The notes under the pieces are model-generated. The model had not been told where the DNA came from. It worked only from the letters and a program-made list of their open reading frames with translations, and ran no database searches. From Taeniopygia guttata (lineage: Eukaryota; Chordata; Aves; Passeriformes; Estrildidae), in NCBI RefSeq assembly GCF_048771995.1, contig NC_133024.1:61028501-61092500 (forward strand): a stretch of 64,000 bases of DNA, read 5' to 3'. Every line of letters starts with the position of its first letter. Within the stretch, counting starts at the first letter, position 1. Below are positions 48,598 to 62,100 of this stretch, piece after piece. A program made the translations under genes and the position numbers.

Positions 48598-49545
48598 AGT
48601 ATGTGACTCTCACTGAAAGGCCTCCCTTCTGGGAGGGCCAAGAGGACAAACCTGTGGATCTGTCCCTATGATTTCTGTCTTGAATTCTCCCCCTCCAGTT
48701 AGGTACAAATCAGGGTACTTTTGTACCTTCCATTGTTTGTAGTCACATTGCACAGAATACCCCGGAGGTGCAGTTGGGGCAAAATATTTCCTGTTAAGCA
48801 AAGGAAAGAACAAGGCCACACGGCTCCCAAGCTGCCTCACATTCCTCTCCAGACCCGTGGCAGCACAATACACCAGCCCTCCACCCAGTTTTGTCTGCTC
48901 TGATCACCGTGGGCCCCGTTGCTTGTTAAGCTTCATGTTTTTTTCACTGCTTTATGGTTCCAACAGTAGTTCTCTGGAATTGTCAGTTCTGCACTCAGAA
49001 GCAGGCTAAAATGTGATTGAAATAGTCAGAATTATTAAGGAGAGAAGGAAAATACAGAGTGATGTTAGGACTTTGTAGTGTAAATGGTAACCCATCCTTT
49101 TGGAGGTGGTAGGCTCCTCTTTGAGTATAGCCAGTAGACTGTAGAGAAGGGATGGAGAAATGACAGACGTGAGAACAACTGCAGACCAGCTTCTGTATAA
49201 AGAAGAACTAAATAGTTTCAGATTTCTCGACTTTACAGAGACAGCGGGAGAAATAGTAACACAGCAATGCTGTCATGAGTGTTACTGAAAGAATGGAGCA
49301 AGGATTTCGTGCCTTTTCAGACAGATCCAAGTGTTTCAAATGGAATCCCTGAGTAGCAGGCTTAAGCCTGCAAAAGCAAGGTATTGTTCTGATGAAATGT
49401 AACTAAACTGTGAAACTGGAAACCTGCCCTTAGCCACTCCCTTCTTGCATAGCAGCAGCCAGCCAGCCCCTTTTAGCTCCTTATCCTCTTCCTGGTAGTA
49501 CTCTGTAGCGGAAGCTCAGGAAAAGCACAGGCTCCTGTGGGGGTA

Positions 49546-51201
49546 TGTCCGGTTTGCACGGCCAGGTTTGGGTGGTGGGGGGACTACAGGGGTGGCTTCA
49601 GTGAGAAGCTGCTGGAAGCTTTCCCTGTGTCCAGCAGAGCCAATGCCAGCCAGCTCCAGGACTGACCCTCTGCTGGCCAAAGCCGAGCCCAGCAGGAATG
49701 ATAGTAAGGCCTCTGTGGTAACATATTTAAGAAGGAAAGGAAAAAAGTTATTGGGCAGAGAGGAGTGGAGCGGGAATATGTGAGAGGAGCAACTCTGCAG
49801 ACACCGAGGTCAGTGGAGAAGGAGGGTCAGGAGGTGCTCCAGGTGCCAGAGCTGGGATTCCCCTGCAGCCCCTGGTGCAGACCATGGTGATGCAGGATGT
49901 GCCCCTGCAGCCCAGGGAGGTCCGTGGGATTCAGAGATCCACCCACAGCCTGTGGAGGAGGTGGGTGCCTGAGAGGAGGCTGTGACCCCGTGGGAGGCCC
50001 ACGCTGGAGCAGGGTTCTGGCAGGGACTTGCAGACCCACGGAGAGGGAGCCCACCCTCGAGTAGGCTGTGCCTGAAGGACTTCACTCCATGGGAGAGTGA
50101 TCTAAGTTGGAGCAGTTCATGGAGAACTGTTGTTCATGGGATGGACTCACAGAGAAGTTTGTGGAGGACTGTCTCTATTGGGAGGGACCCCACACTGGAG
50201 CAGGGGAAGGACTACTTGAGTGTGGTAGGAACAATGAGTGATGGACTGACCATAACCCCCAATCTCCATCTCCCTGTGCCTCCTGGGGGAAGGAGGTAGA
50301 GTTTGGAAAGAAGGGAGGTATTGGTATTACCAATATTGAGGACGGGAAGTGCCCTGGCTTGTTTGGCCCATGCAGCTGAACCAAATAGCAGCAACTGTGG
50401 TGTTTCACCCAGAGACACTTCTGTTGCAGCTGTAGAGACAAGTCCAGGCATGCTGGAGCTCCAGTGGCATCGGGATGGAGCTTCCTCTCGCAGAGGGTCC
50501 GCTCCCTCAGGTTTCCTGCTGTCGGAGAGGTTTTTAAGGCGATAGTGAAGGAAAGGAGTCAGTTCTGATGGAGAGTTTTAATCCAGAGCTTTTATTCTGG
50601 CCTGCAGGCTCTGAATCCAGCAACTGCTCCAGCAGAACTCTCGGACTGCGTGGTTGCTCTCCGTTTTACCCGGGGGAGGAGCGAAGGGATAGGGATCCCA
50701 CCAACCAGGTAGGGGAGATGAGGTCTCAAGGGACAAAGGACACCTGGATGGCCCAGTGTCCCCCGGGGATAGAGGGCATCTTTTGAATCTGCTCAATCAC
50801 CCAACGCCCTTTTGGAATTCCAGGAGTGACAGTGTTCAGCAGGGGTCAGGGTGGGGAAAGGAGGAGTGATTGACACACCTGGGAGGAAATCTTCAGGGGA
50901 GAAACCTGGGATTCCGGGGTAAACCATGAAATCACACTGCAACAGGGAGGGGTGAGGGCAAGGTGGTTTTAAAATTCATTATACTTCTCATTATCCTGCT
51001 CTGATTTTGTTAGTAATAAATTCAGCTCATGATCCCCAAGCTGAGTCTGCTTTGCCTGTGATGGTATTTGGTGAGGGATCTCTCCCCCTCCTTAACCCAT
51101 GAACCCTTTGTTATATTTTTCTCTCCCCATCCAGCTGTGGAGAGGAGTGGTTGAGTGGCTCAGGGGAGTTCCTGGCATCCAGCCAGGGCTGACCCACCAC
51201 A
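49546..51201 (+). mobile_element. solo LTR of an endogenous retrovirus, interrupted by a second LTR
   Basis: Starts TGTCCGGTTTGC and ends CACCACA, flanked by GGGGTA (49540-49545) and GGGGAA (51202-51207), a probable 6-bp duplication with one change. It holds ATATTTAAG (TATA-like, near 49722), many CTGCAGCCC and GGAGCAG units, and AATAAA near 51018. It resembles a repeat I recall as abundant in songbird genomes. About 1.0 kb without the nested insert. No retroviral coding frames. Confidence 0.75.
50319..50944 (-). mobile_element. nested LTR inside the 49.5-51.2 kb LTR
   Basis: A 626-bp insert flanked by exact GGGAGG copies (50313-50318 and 50945-50950); the host LTR text continues across. Read on the minus strand it begins TGTTGCAGTG and has AATAAA (plus TTTATT at 50591-50596). 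The far end (plus TATTGGTATTACCAATA) is near-palindromic and does not show the usual CA end, so the left boundary may be off or the insert compound. Confidence 0.65.
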
Positions 51202-53059
51202 GGGGAACAGGATACAGGGCTAAATAGGGCCGTAGGTGCAGGCTGGCTGCTTCTGCACAGAGGAATGGCCAAGAGCTGGACTTCCACTGCTTCAGGATTC
51301 CTAGAAAGGTGCTGGAGTGTCCCCAAGGTTGACCATGATTAAATGTCTTCTGTCCTCCATAAGCACCAGGATTTCTCTGGAGCCTGTCAGAACACCAGGG
51401 ACTGCAGACTCCACATTAGCCCTTTCCTTAAAAAATTCCTAGAGCAGGACCTCTGGGCCTGAGCAGGGCCTATGTGTCTGCATTGATTCCAGATATTGGT
51501 TTGCTGCAGAGAGCTTTCCCCATATTCTAGGCCATTCAAACTCTAGCTCATTCTTCTTTTGAGTTTCTTTCTTTTCTATTCTAGTTCTAATATGTCTTTG
51601 TGTTTCTGTTTGTTTCTGTTGTATTTATTTATTGCTCAGGTTCTGAAACTGATATGATGGTCAGTGTATAGATCAGTATTGGAAATCAGTTTCTACCCTG
51701 CCTTGCTTACAAGACATAGGAGGACAGAGGGAGAAACATTCCAGCTGTGTGCAAAGGCTAAGTGACTTGTGACTATAAGTAAATTGTCAGTAGTGTAAGC
51801 CAGAGGGGAAAAAAACATAAAAAATCTTCTACTCTGTTGATGCTTTCACCTGGGGCTACCCCAGTCTGTTTTATGCAAGGGGAATGGGAACTAACAAAAA
51901 CAGTTAATCTGTTGAAACCCAAAAAAAGGTTGCAGGATTTGTTGGGCTATGAGATATGCTGCCTGTTTTATACTTGGGCCTTACTACCTCTCTCTCACAA
52001 GAATAATTTAACTTCAGATCTTCCTATTTCTTGAAAGTAAACACAGATTTTTCTTCCCCCTTATCATACAGGAGTTTGTGCTGTCAGAGGTGACGTCTCC
52101 AGAAGAGGATAGTTTGGAGTATCACACCTTGTAGGAGTGGGAAGTTGTTGAAGATTTCTCTGGTGGACTTGTACAAAAAACACAAAGTAAAATTTCTGCT
52201 ACAAATGTTGCGGCTGATGCTCTAACCTGCTGGTGGGGGATGTGTGTGAAGGCTTGTCCAGAAACACTTTTACTTCTTTTGTGAAGTAAATAGCTGGCCT
52301 CAGAATTTTGCATCTGCTGGAGAAAGACTATGTGAAGAAGAACAATTAAGACTTGAGCGGATATGGCCAGGAGAAGATAACAGGTGTCCCTGGGGCAATT
52401 CCCAGGGCTCAGGGAAAATTCTGTCACCATGTTAGCATTTTGCCTGGTTGAGAGAGAATGTCTGAATCTCTCATTTATGTTTTTTTTATTGTGCCCCAAT
52501 TTACTTGCAGACCACTCCACACTACTTTGCTATATCCTTCTTACAGAAAGAAATTAGCGTTTCTTGTTTTCAGTGAACTCCTGGAAGCACTAGTGAAGCT
52601 TGGGGTCACCTGTTTTTCTGTCCTTTGTTGACTCGCAGACCCACACGTAGCAGCAGTGGGTTAAGAAAACACTATAAGTGATTGCCCTCCTCCAAACAGA
52701 GGGAGTTCCACACCTTAGAGCATGACTTGCCAGGCCGCTCTTGGGTCTGTTTTTGGAGCAGATATTTCAAGCAAGCTTGAAAACTGTCGTATTACCCCTT
52801 ATGACTTGTTAGTGACTTTCCAAGAGGAGATAAACCACTCTTTCTCCTGCACTAATTGCTGGAGCTCCTGGGATCTGGTTTCCATCCCACTGCTGTGCCA
52901 AGTGCCTGTTCTACTGGTAGTCATTACTGGGGGAGCAAAGCACCAAGGGTCAGGGGATGTAGGTGAAGAAGCAGTTAGAGGGCAGGTGTTGGCAGGCTCT
53001 GCTTTCCTCTGTCCTGCTTGGCCTGTGGAAGTTGTCAATTGCTTTGTGTTTTGTCCCAG

Positions 53060-53195
53060 TTTTCCTGCTCTACGTGCTTTCTGGATAATGGCGAAGATGG
53101 TGAGAACAACATGTGCATTTTGTTCAGAAGGGGAGGCTGGCTCTGTGATGTATATCGCCACAGAGAGAAATATTGCAGCTCATCAGGATTGTCTG
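53060..53195 (+). CDS. PHF11: PHF11 exon 2 (first coding exon)
   Basis: The acceptor TTTTGTCCCAG at 53049-53059 gives 28 bases of UTR, then ATG at 53088. It codes for 36 residues with TTCAFC, the first zinc pair, and NIAAHQDCL, nearly identical to human NIAAHENCL. The donor CTG|GTGAGT ends in phase 0. The long open frame around it is read-through into introns. Confidence 0.88.
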
Positions 53196-56100
53196 GTGAG
53201 TGCCTTTAGCTGGTCAGTACCGAAGAGAAGTGGAGAAGGGATAAGGGGAAGTTTCCACTGCTTATCTGTTTTTGGTGTTGCAATGATGTCTGGATTGAAA
53301 GGCTGGTTACTCAAATCAGCAAGTTTATAATTGATTGAAAAGCTGTTAAAAGCAACAGGGCTTGGCAGGGATTTTGGAGTGGGAGAGGATGTGTCTGCAC
53401 AGCTGGAGTTGTTGATTTGTGGTGTTTTCATGTGTGTCTGTTGCTGAGCAGTGGTCCCAGACACACATGAAAACACCACAAAGACCACATACAGTCTAGC
53501 AACAGAAACAGGTCTTCTTGAGACACTATTGAGACTCATCCTCTTGGATGAGGATTCTCAGGACACAGAAAGTTGTATACTCAAACCTTTGCAGGAAAAT
53601 ATCCATAGCACTTGATGGTTAAAAACCTTTCCAGTGTGTCCCTTATTTAAAATAAGGAATAAAAATATCTGAAGTTGATTATATAAAAATATCTGTGAAG
53701 CTCTTAAGTGTGTGCAATCCTTCTACTTTTCTTGCCTGCCCTTTATTCTGGAATGTTGGTAGAGCTGGGTGTTGGAGTGTAGAATCAATTACAGCTGCTG
53801 TATTCTCCCTTCAGCAGAGGGAGAATATAGCTGAGGGTCATTTAGTGCAGGAGATGCTGCTAGAGCAGCTTTCAGGCTCTCACTGTCCCAGCCTTATTAT
53901 TCTCACAATAGTTATGTCTACATCTGTATTTTTCTGATGTCTTTTTTGGTTAGTTGTTTTTTATCAGAATGTTTCACAGCAGCATTGTTTTACGGCGCTT
54001 GAATGTTTTATTTGAAACAGGTTTTATTATAACTTTAATGTTTTTCCAATGTTAAAACTTTTCTCTCTCTTTCTCTCTTTCTCTGTTTTTTCTTATTTCT
54101 CCTTTCTTTCTCCTCCCAGCACCTTTGCTCACTTCTCTGCCTTGGATTTGTTTGCGCTGTTTGGGTTTTTTTGCAGTCAGCTATCACTTTCTGAGCAGAC
54201 AGACTGTGCCTGCTAATTGATGAAAGTGTGGCTCCCTTTTGTTCAGAATTAGCTACATGTAATGCTTAGGAAATATTTACCGAGAACTTCCCCTTCCTCA
54301 CGCATTGTCATGGCTCAGCAGTTCTGTGGAAATTAAAGTGGCCTGAGTGTGCATGTGTGCATTTTTAGTGAGTTTCTTCCAGGATGTGTACAGTGTTTCT
54401 GTTTTTTTCCTGCAGTCGGCTGTTGTCGGTCAGCATTGGGCTGTATGGAAATCTTATTACAGAGAAATGTTGCATCCAGCTGTAGGTCTGAACAACTGAG
54501 CACATAATAAAATGTCCAAGGTGTGGAGGTCCTTTGCCTGAAGATCTTCTCATCCCTACTCTGGGCACCCTGGAATTTCACATTTTCTTTGTTCATGTTT
54601 TTGATAAGTTAACTTTCTCACCTTATTATCTTTTCTTAGTTTGCCGTCAGGTTATGTGAAATCTCCTATGTGGAAGGAGGAACTTCTTTTGATGGCAGAA
54701 ATGTTTAAGCTTTGCTCATTGTTCAGTGTAGCTGAAACATCTTGTTAGCACAGAGAAAAATCAGCCTTCTTAGGTAGGACAAATGAAAGAAGAAAAGATG
54801 TATTCCATGTCTCTTTTCAGCACTGGTGACCGAGTCATTCTTATTTCTTAAAACTGTCTTTTTTGTCTTTAGTTATTTTCCTCAGGATTTGTGGAATCTG
54901 AAGATCATAACCCAGAAAATCTAGAAATAAGGTTTGATGTGTCATCAGTGTTAAAGGAGCTCAGGAGAGGAAAGCGGCTGGTAAGGAGATGTTTCTGAAT
55001 CTGCAGTTAGTCCCATCTCATATTATTGAAGGTTGTCTGGCCTGTTCTGTGCTTTAAAAAAAAATAAAAATTCAAGCAGCTGGTACTTCTGATCTAATAA
55101 GATTAGGGAAATTACAGGTTTAGTGTTGGAGTAATTGATTTAACATTTGGTTTGGTGAAATTTAGTTCATTCTGTTTTAAAATGCAGGTGGGATTTTTTC
55201 TGGCCTTTGTGTCGTTAGTCAAAATTTCCTGAGACTTTGGTAAAGAACTAAGCCAGCGCCTGAAACAAAAGAATGCAATCCACAATTGTAAAGGGGACAC
55301 CTTCTGAGTTTAGCAGAAATATGATTATTTAAATTAGGGGTTTTTATAATTGCCTTTGTCTTCAGCTGCCCTCCTCTGCTATGTCCTGGGTAGGACTCTT
55401 TTCATTATGAAGTTAGCCTAGAAAACATAAATATAAACATTAACACCAATTAATGTTGAAATAACTTGGGAAAGTTGCTTAGTGCCCTCACATGGCTCTT
55501 TGCCTCATTTTACAAATTTATCAGTATGAAATAGAAGTAAGATAGTGAAAAGGTGGCTGAAATAATTACCAGGGTCGGTGTTTGCAGGAGTGAATTTGCC
55601 TGATGAATTACACAGAGGTGACTTGCAATGGAATACTGGATTTTCCCACAGAGAATAGCATTTGCCCTGTCTGGCAGGATTTGGAGTAGCTGCCTGTGAC
55701 ATTTACCTGGTGAACCCCCTCCTGTTGTAGGTGTGCAACTTCTGCCGCAAGAAGGGGGCCACGGTGGGCTGCGAGGAGCGCGCGTGCCGCAGGAGCTACC
55801 ACTTCTTCTGCGCGCTCTGCGACGATGCAGCCGTGGAGACCGACGAGGTCAATGGCGTCTACAGGTACCTCACAGAGTGTCCTCTGACTGTTACTGCCAG
55901 CCTCTGGGGGTGTCAGCAAGAGGGACTTCTTTGGGTGTGGTTTAAAGGGTTTTTAGGGAAGGAAATAAGTTCCCCTCCCCTACAGTGATGCTTGGTGCTC
56001 TGTTTGCAAACTGTGGGAGAAATGTTTTCATTTCACAGGAAAACGTTACTGCAGTGGGAGGGAATCTGTTTAGTGCTTGAGCCTGTAACATCACTGAAAG

Positions 56101-59100
56101 ATAACAAGGCAAAAAGTGAGAAAGTCAGTCTTTTACTGACTCTCTAGCCAATCTTCAAGAACCAAGACTTTTATTAATGTCACTCAGATTCTAAATTTTT
56201 TGTTGGTTCAGAAGCTCCAATAAATGTCGTCTCAGCACAGAGCAGGTTATAACCCTTCTAGGTCTGCTCATATTAGTCAAATTCGGGTAATTTTGCCTCC
56301 TCATGCTAGCAAAGAACTTTGATTCCCACTAAAGGCCTTGTATGTCAAGTATGTTGCTAGCAATAACATGATTGAATGGATTCTAAGTAAATTTTCTGTC
56401 CTGATCATGCTAGTCCTGGTGTCCACTGCCCTTGAGCAACCTGCATTGCCATTGACAAATGAAGCAAATTGTTTGGAGGATGCAGATGGAGGGGTTGAAA
56501 AATTGGGGCTTTGGGGACCTTTTGAAATGCTGACATCTGAGGTGCATAAAAGCCCCGATACTCATTTCTGTGCAAGACCGGAGAAGTCACAGGTCACATT
56601 AGACTTAGATTAATTTGGGGATCATCTAATCACTACTGTTTCAAAAAGGAGTGGACTAGTGCAGTCCTTAGTAGCAGTGGAAGATGGGTCCTTTTGTGGC
56701 ACTCCTGGAGGGTTCACAGCGCTCTCTGTCTAAAATGAATGCATCTGTGCAAGGCTGCAAGCCCAGCTGTGCAGGGAGGATGAAAGCTGTAAAATCTTTG
56801 TGTATCTGCAAAGCTCATGAAAGAGTGTAGCTGGGAATGTGGAAACTTTCTATGATCCCAGTATAAATGGCTTTCATCTTATAGCTTTAAAAAGGGTAAC
56901 TCGGGCTCAAGAACACTGAACTCAAGGTATTGAAAAACGAGTGGGACTGATGGCAGTCCAGATACAAACTGATAAAAAAGTGCTAGCATATATAGTTTCG
57001 TTTGGTGGCATTTTTGAGCTGGTGACCTTGGAGGTTTGGAAGAGGGACCCTTAAAAATGCTTTGGTTTAAGTCTCTGTGTGACACTGATAGCCTAGGAAA
57101 GTAGGCTATAGCAACCTATAATGAAGAGCTGGGAAAGGACTAGATTAGAGAAGGATACTAGGAAAGCTTTCAAGGATTTGAACCTAAAGACTTTAGCACA
57201 GTAGCAGTGGCATAAATAAAGCACAAAAATTGTAGCTAGCTGAAATTATTGGAGAGTAGACTTGAAAAACAGTGAATGTGGATTGACAGCCCCTGCACAT
57301 TTTCATGGTGAAGTATAACATACTGAAAAAATATAATTCCTTTGAGAGAGGCAGAGCTGGTGGCTTTAAATTCTGAGTTGCCATCAATGGGTAGTGATCA
57401 TCAAAACAAATGGAGCAGAATAAAAAGAGAAAGCATAGGGTGCTGTGGAAGTGGCCAATAAGAGTAGAGGTGGAGAAATAAGTGCAATTTGCACTACTCT
57501 CTTGCAAAAATGATAGTAGAGAAGTGCTTCCAAATAAGTGGCCTGAGAAGTAAAATATATTATCTGTACTTTGTAAGATGTTCTTATCCTTAGGATGGGT
57601 TTTCTTTTTTTAGCTATGAAAGGCTGTAAGTAAAGGGAGGGGAAGACTAAAAAATATTCTCCAAAGAGCAGTATTAGAAATTCAGGGATGTAAATAAGGT
57701 GTCTCCAGCTTTCTGATTGTATTATTAGGCATACCTGAATCTGATTTGTTGTGCTTCAAGATGCATTTAATGCAAAAGAAGTTCCTCATCAAGCCAACAG
57801 TCTGCATTTCTAAGGGCAGTGCTTCTGTTTTTGTTAAAAGAATGACAATAATTAGAAAATGGCCTAGTAAATGCAGTTCCCTTTAAAAATTGAAGCAGAC
57901 TTGATTTACTTGGCAAGTAAATTTGTAAGGAAGAGATAAACTAAGCCGTGCTCCTGACAAGGCATTTTTGCTTAAAAAGTGACTTGGGATCTTTCTGTAA
58001 GAAGGGCATATTGTAAAAGTTGGTTCATGTTCTCTGCACATTATTGTATCCAAAAGATAAGGAATATTTTCAGATAAATTTGTTTAATTTTGCCTGTTCC
58101 AAGGAATTCACGTTGCTCTCCTAGAACCACTGAAAAGATTCCCATTTCACTTATAACTGAAGTCTTTAAGCAACAAATGGACTGAGCAACTTTAAGCTAC
58201 TGGATCTTGCACAGGGTTGTCCCACATAGTCAGGATTTGGGGGCCATTCCATGAGCAGCGGAGGGAGGGGCACAGGGATCTCCAGGAGGGTAAGTGCCTG
58301 GTGCTGTGCGTGGTGGTGCCATGTGGCGCTGCCAGCGTCCTGCAGGGCTGAGGAATGGAAGGTGACACTGGGCAATGTGTCTGAGGAGGCTCCTGGCCTG
58401 CGAGGGGCAGGGCCAGGGGGCAGAGCCGCTGTGATGGAGCAGTGTCAGGACTGTGGCGTTTCACCTTGGGAGTGTTAATCTCATTTCAGTGTCTCTGACA
58501 CAGTGATTGCCACGCACATGAAATGTGCCTGACTCAGGGCCTGAACAGTGGGCAGGCCCAGACAGGGTGGGCTGATGGAGCTGATTATTCAGAGCTTCAG
58601 TGCTGAGAGTCCAGTGTGGCTCTGGAAGTACAGATACAAGGTTGTGCATGCACAAGACTTTAAAGCAGATGGTTTTTGAGGTGGGTAATGCTGAACAAAA
58701 ATCCAGATTTTTTTTTTTTACTGTCTTTCAGTTTATGCTCGGTGGAAAGAGGGGAAAATATCTTTTAAAATTGGTCAACATAACTCTGTTTGCATATTTA
58801 TTAATACTTCTTCTCTTTTTCTTGAAATTGAACTTAAATTTTAGAGTGTTCTGCCCAAAACATGACCCAGGGAATAGGACCAATCACTATGGTGAGTTTC
58901 TTTAATGACTTCATTGATTTCATTTGTTTTAGAAGTTTGCATCCTACAGTCAGTAATTCATAAGAACAAGATAAATATCACCACTTTCATATTGAGTGGG
59001 GGATTTCTAATCTTTCAATAGTGGTTTGGTTAAGATCCACGTGTATGCACAAAAATCAAGGTTTTGTGAAGTGGGAAAAGTTAAAATTTAATCCTCCCCA

Positions 59101-62100
59101 AATCTCCTTGAAAACTGACTTAAACCACAATGGACCCAGTCCTTAATGGAAGCATTCTTACTCTTCTTTGGGCAAGTAGACCCAAGCAGCTTGTAAAATC
59201 CCTCTGAGACAGGAGAGCCACACACAAGTTTTTACTAGATTAGCAAGGAAAAGGCAGTTGCAGGAGAGGTCACCTTGGGATTTTATCTGTGGTTATGCAG
59301 GCATTCACATTTGCATCTTCTATATTCACTGCAGTAGTTTTTAAAATAGGGCCTTTCATTCTGAAGGATCCCAAAGAGCTTTTTAAGTGTAACAAAAGGG
59401 TTGTACAACCCCTGCTTAAGGATTGCTTCCTGTGCTACAGAACTACAGCTTCATTTGGCAGTCCTGGCCCTTCCTGATTCAGAGGTGTTTGGAAATCCCA
59501 ACCAAAGCTGGACCTTGTTAGTCCAGTGAATAGAACTCTGCTCACAGTGAAGTGGCTCCTAGACTGGCCTTCAGTTTGAACTCAATGGAACTGTTAGTAC
59601 TTGTGCTGACAGTGGTGTGCTCCCACTGAAGTCTAGCAAATTTTAGCCAGTCTTCTTGACAGAGTCTTGCTCCACCCTGATGACACTTAAGAGATGGGTT
59701 AGGTGATTATTATTTAAGCTTTTATTCATGAGGGCTGGGGCTCTTCGGAAAGACTCCACAGCTGGTGAAAGTTGTAAAGTAGGTTCATATTTATTCAGCT
59801 CTGGGCACATGCGGGATCTCTCTGAAGCTTTCTGCAGGGTCTGAGGAGCCTCTCTTATCTCCAGCAGGCCTCGAATTCCTTCCACCCTGTTTGGGGTAAT
59901 GAGCTCTTCTTATCAGAATCCCTGCATTCCTTTGTCCATCTTCGAAGGCCTTTACAAGCACAGCAAGTTTCAAGTTAAGCGGTTTAAGCAACATACATGT
60001 CTAAAACAGCTATCCTAACTCCGAAATTAATTTCTACCCTAAATTAATTTCTAACTCCTATGTCTCACTTTTTAGCCTGATATAAGTCTGTTTAGTGTCT
60101 GATATTGCTGTGGTTCACTAACCAAATGCATCTTCTTAGTTTACTTAGTAGCTTTGCTTTTTACTTATCCATAGTTCTGAATCCTGGCCTTTCTTCCGTT
60201 TTCAAAATTGTTTTGATTTCTGTGGTGTAATGGTTGTCAGTATCTGTTGGGGCTGCCCAGGGTCTCAGGTGATCTCCTGTCCAAGTATTGGACAGACCCA
60301 GGACTGCTTTGTTTCCAGTACCAGATAATATTCAGGCATTAGGTCCAACCTTCTAGACCACCTTGTTCATCTGGAACACTTAAGTCTTACAAGGTTGAAT
60401 AACAGAATGATTTGGGTTGGAAGGAACTTGAAGATTATCTAGTTCCAGCCTCCTTGCCTTGGCAGGCACACCTTCCACTAGACCAGGTTCTCAAAGCCTC
60501 ATGCAGCCTGGCCTTGAACATTTCTAGAGACAGGACATCCATAACTTCTCTGGATAAACTGTTCTAGAGTGTCACCCTCACAGTAAAGAATTTCTTTGTA
60601 TCTAACCCAAGCCTGGTGTCTTTCAGTCTGAAGCCATATCCCTTTGTCCTGTCACTACATGCTCTGGTGCAAAGTCATTTTCTGGCTTTCTTGTAGTCCC
60701 CTTTATATACTGGATGGGATTTGTGTCTTCAAATGCTGCATATGCAATGTTCCCTGAGAAGAGAGTTTTCTCCTAGAGGAGTTCTTCCAGAGGCACTTGA
60801 TTTAGAGACCTTCTGTCTATGGGGGTTAAATGGATTCTGCTGGCAGTGTCTACCCTGCCTCCTGAATGTGCTTCTCTCACCTCCTGAGGATAGCTGTACC
60901 CTGGGAAGTGGGGAGCCAGTGGGAGAGTTCAGTTCTTGGTTCCCCAGGCCCAGTGTCTCCTGCTTCATAGTTTGGAGAAAATGGGGTCAGGGAAGATCCC
61001 CTTATTCTTGGTTCATACAATATTCTTGTGCTGGAATGTCAGGTCTCTGCTGTGTGATTGGAAAGGGATAAGGTACCTTATGGGCCAAGAACTCTCCTTG
61101 CAGCTCTGTGCAGCAAGGATGTGAGAGCAGCTTGGACTTGAAAACGGGCTCCAACCTCTGTTTAACTGGAAGAGTTGGATGTGGACAGAGTAGAGGCTGA
61201 CAAATGCCAGAGAGCAGCCAGCGCTGTGCAGGGCAGGAGAAGTTGGGCTGCTCTTCAGACTATGCTCCTCTTGTATAAGGCATCCTTACAGCAGATACCA
61301 GGGAGAGCTCAGAAAATCCCATCATGTGTCAAAAATACAATGCTGAACAGCAAGGAACACTTTGTACCTACAGCAGTATCTCCCACTCTGCCCCAAATTT
61401 GGCTTTACAGGTTTGTTTTGGATGAAGTGAGACCAATTTCCTTTCATTGCATGAAAAATGCAAATGTACAGTGCCAGTGCCCAAAGCCCAAATTTGTTTC
61501 TGCAGCCTCTGTATACAACAGTGGCTCCTTACTCCTCTTGATAGGATGATTTCTAACAGGAAAGGCCTCCCTAAGTGCTGCCCAGAGGTTCTGGAATTAA
61601 GCAGGGAAGGGGAAGTATAACTGTACACTAAACATTCAGGTTTTGTTGGGTGGTTGCACTGTTCTCTGCCTTTCTATGCTCCTGCCAAGTCTTCCTTGCC
61701 AGAGCTATCCTTTTCTGCTTGTGGTACTGTAACTGTTTCCAAAAGCTGCCAGTTATGATGTTGGCAAGAGTCTGGTGCATGCTGATGGAAAGGAAACAGT
61801 GAATGCCGAGATAATTTTTCAGAGATCTCATGCCACATCACTACAAACACTTTGTAGCATAAATATTAAACTGAAAAGTCAAATTACTTTTGGAGGTTTT
61901 CTGGAAGGGTCCTTATATTGATGAAAACCCTAATGCCATTTGTATGTCTTTGAGAGACCTAAGTAATTCTTTATATAGTTTGAGTTTTGAGGGTGTTATT
62001 AACTTATGTAAAAATTGTTTTGAAAATAAGTCAAACAGTTTTTTAACACCTAGAGGTAGTGCTGCTGCCAGGAGGAATAAGTTCACTCTGCCACAATTAA

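Larger units (their letters stand above)
47288..53059 (+). other. PHF11: PHF11 intron 1
   Basis: No coding signal. Contains a CR1 tail at about 48.5 kb and an LTR nest at 49.5-51.2 kb, both listed separately. The rest is AT-rich. The presence of the first intron depends on the inferred exon 1. Confidence 0.5.

Noticed and set aside
52722..53330. A 202-residue plus-strand open frame
   Set aside because: Only its central 36 codons (53088-53195) are PHF11; the rest is intron read-through on both sides of clear splice sites.
58190..58460. Locally GC-rich patch in PHF11 intron 4 considered as an exon
   Set aside because: No frame fits the phase between exons 4 and 5 and human PHF11 has no extra sequence at this point.
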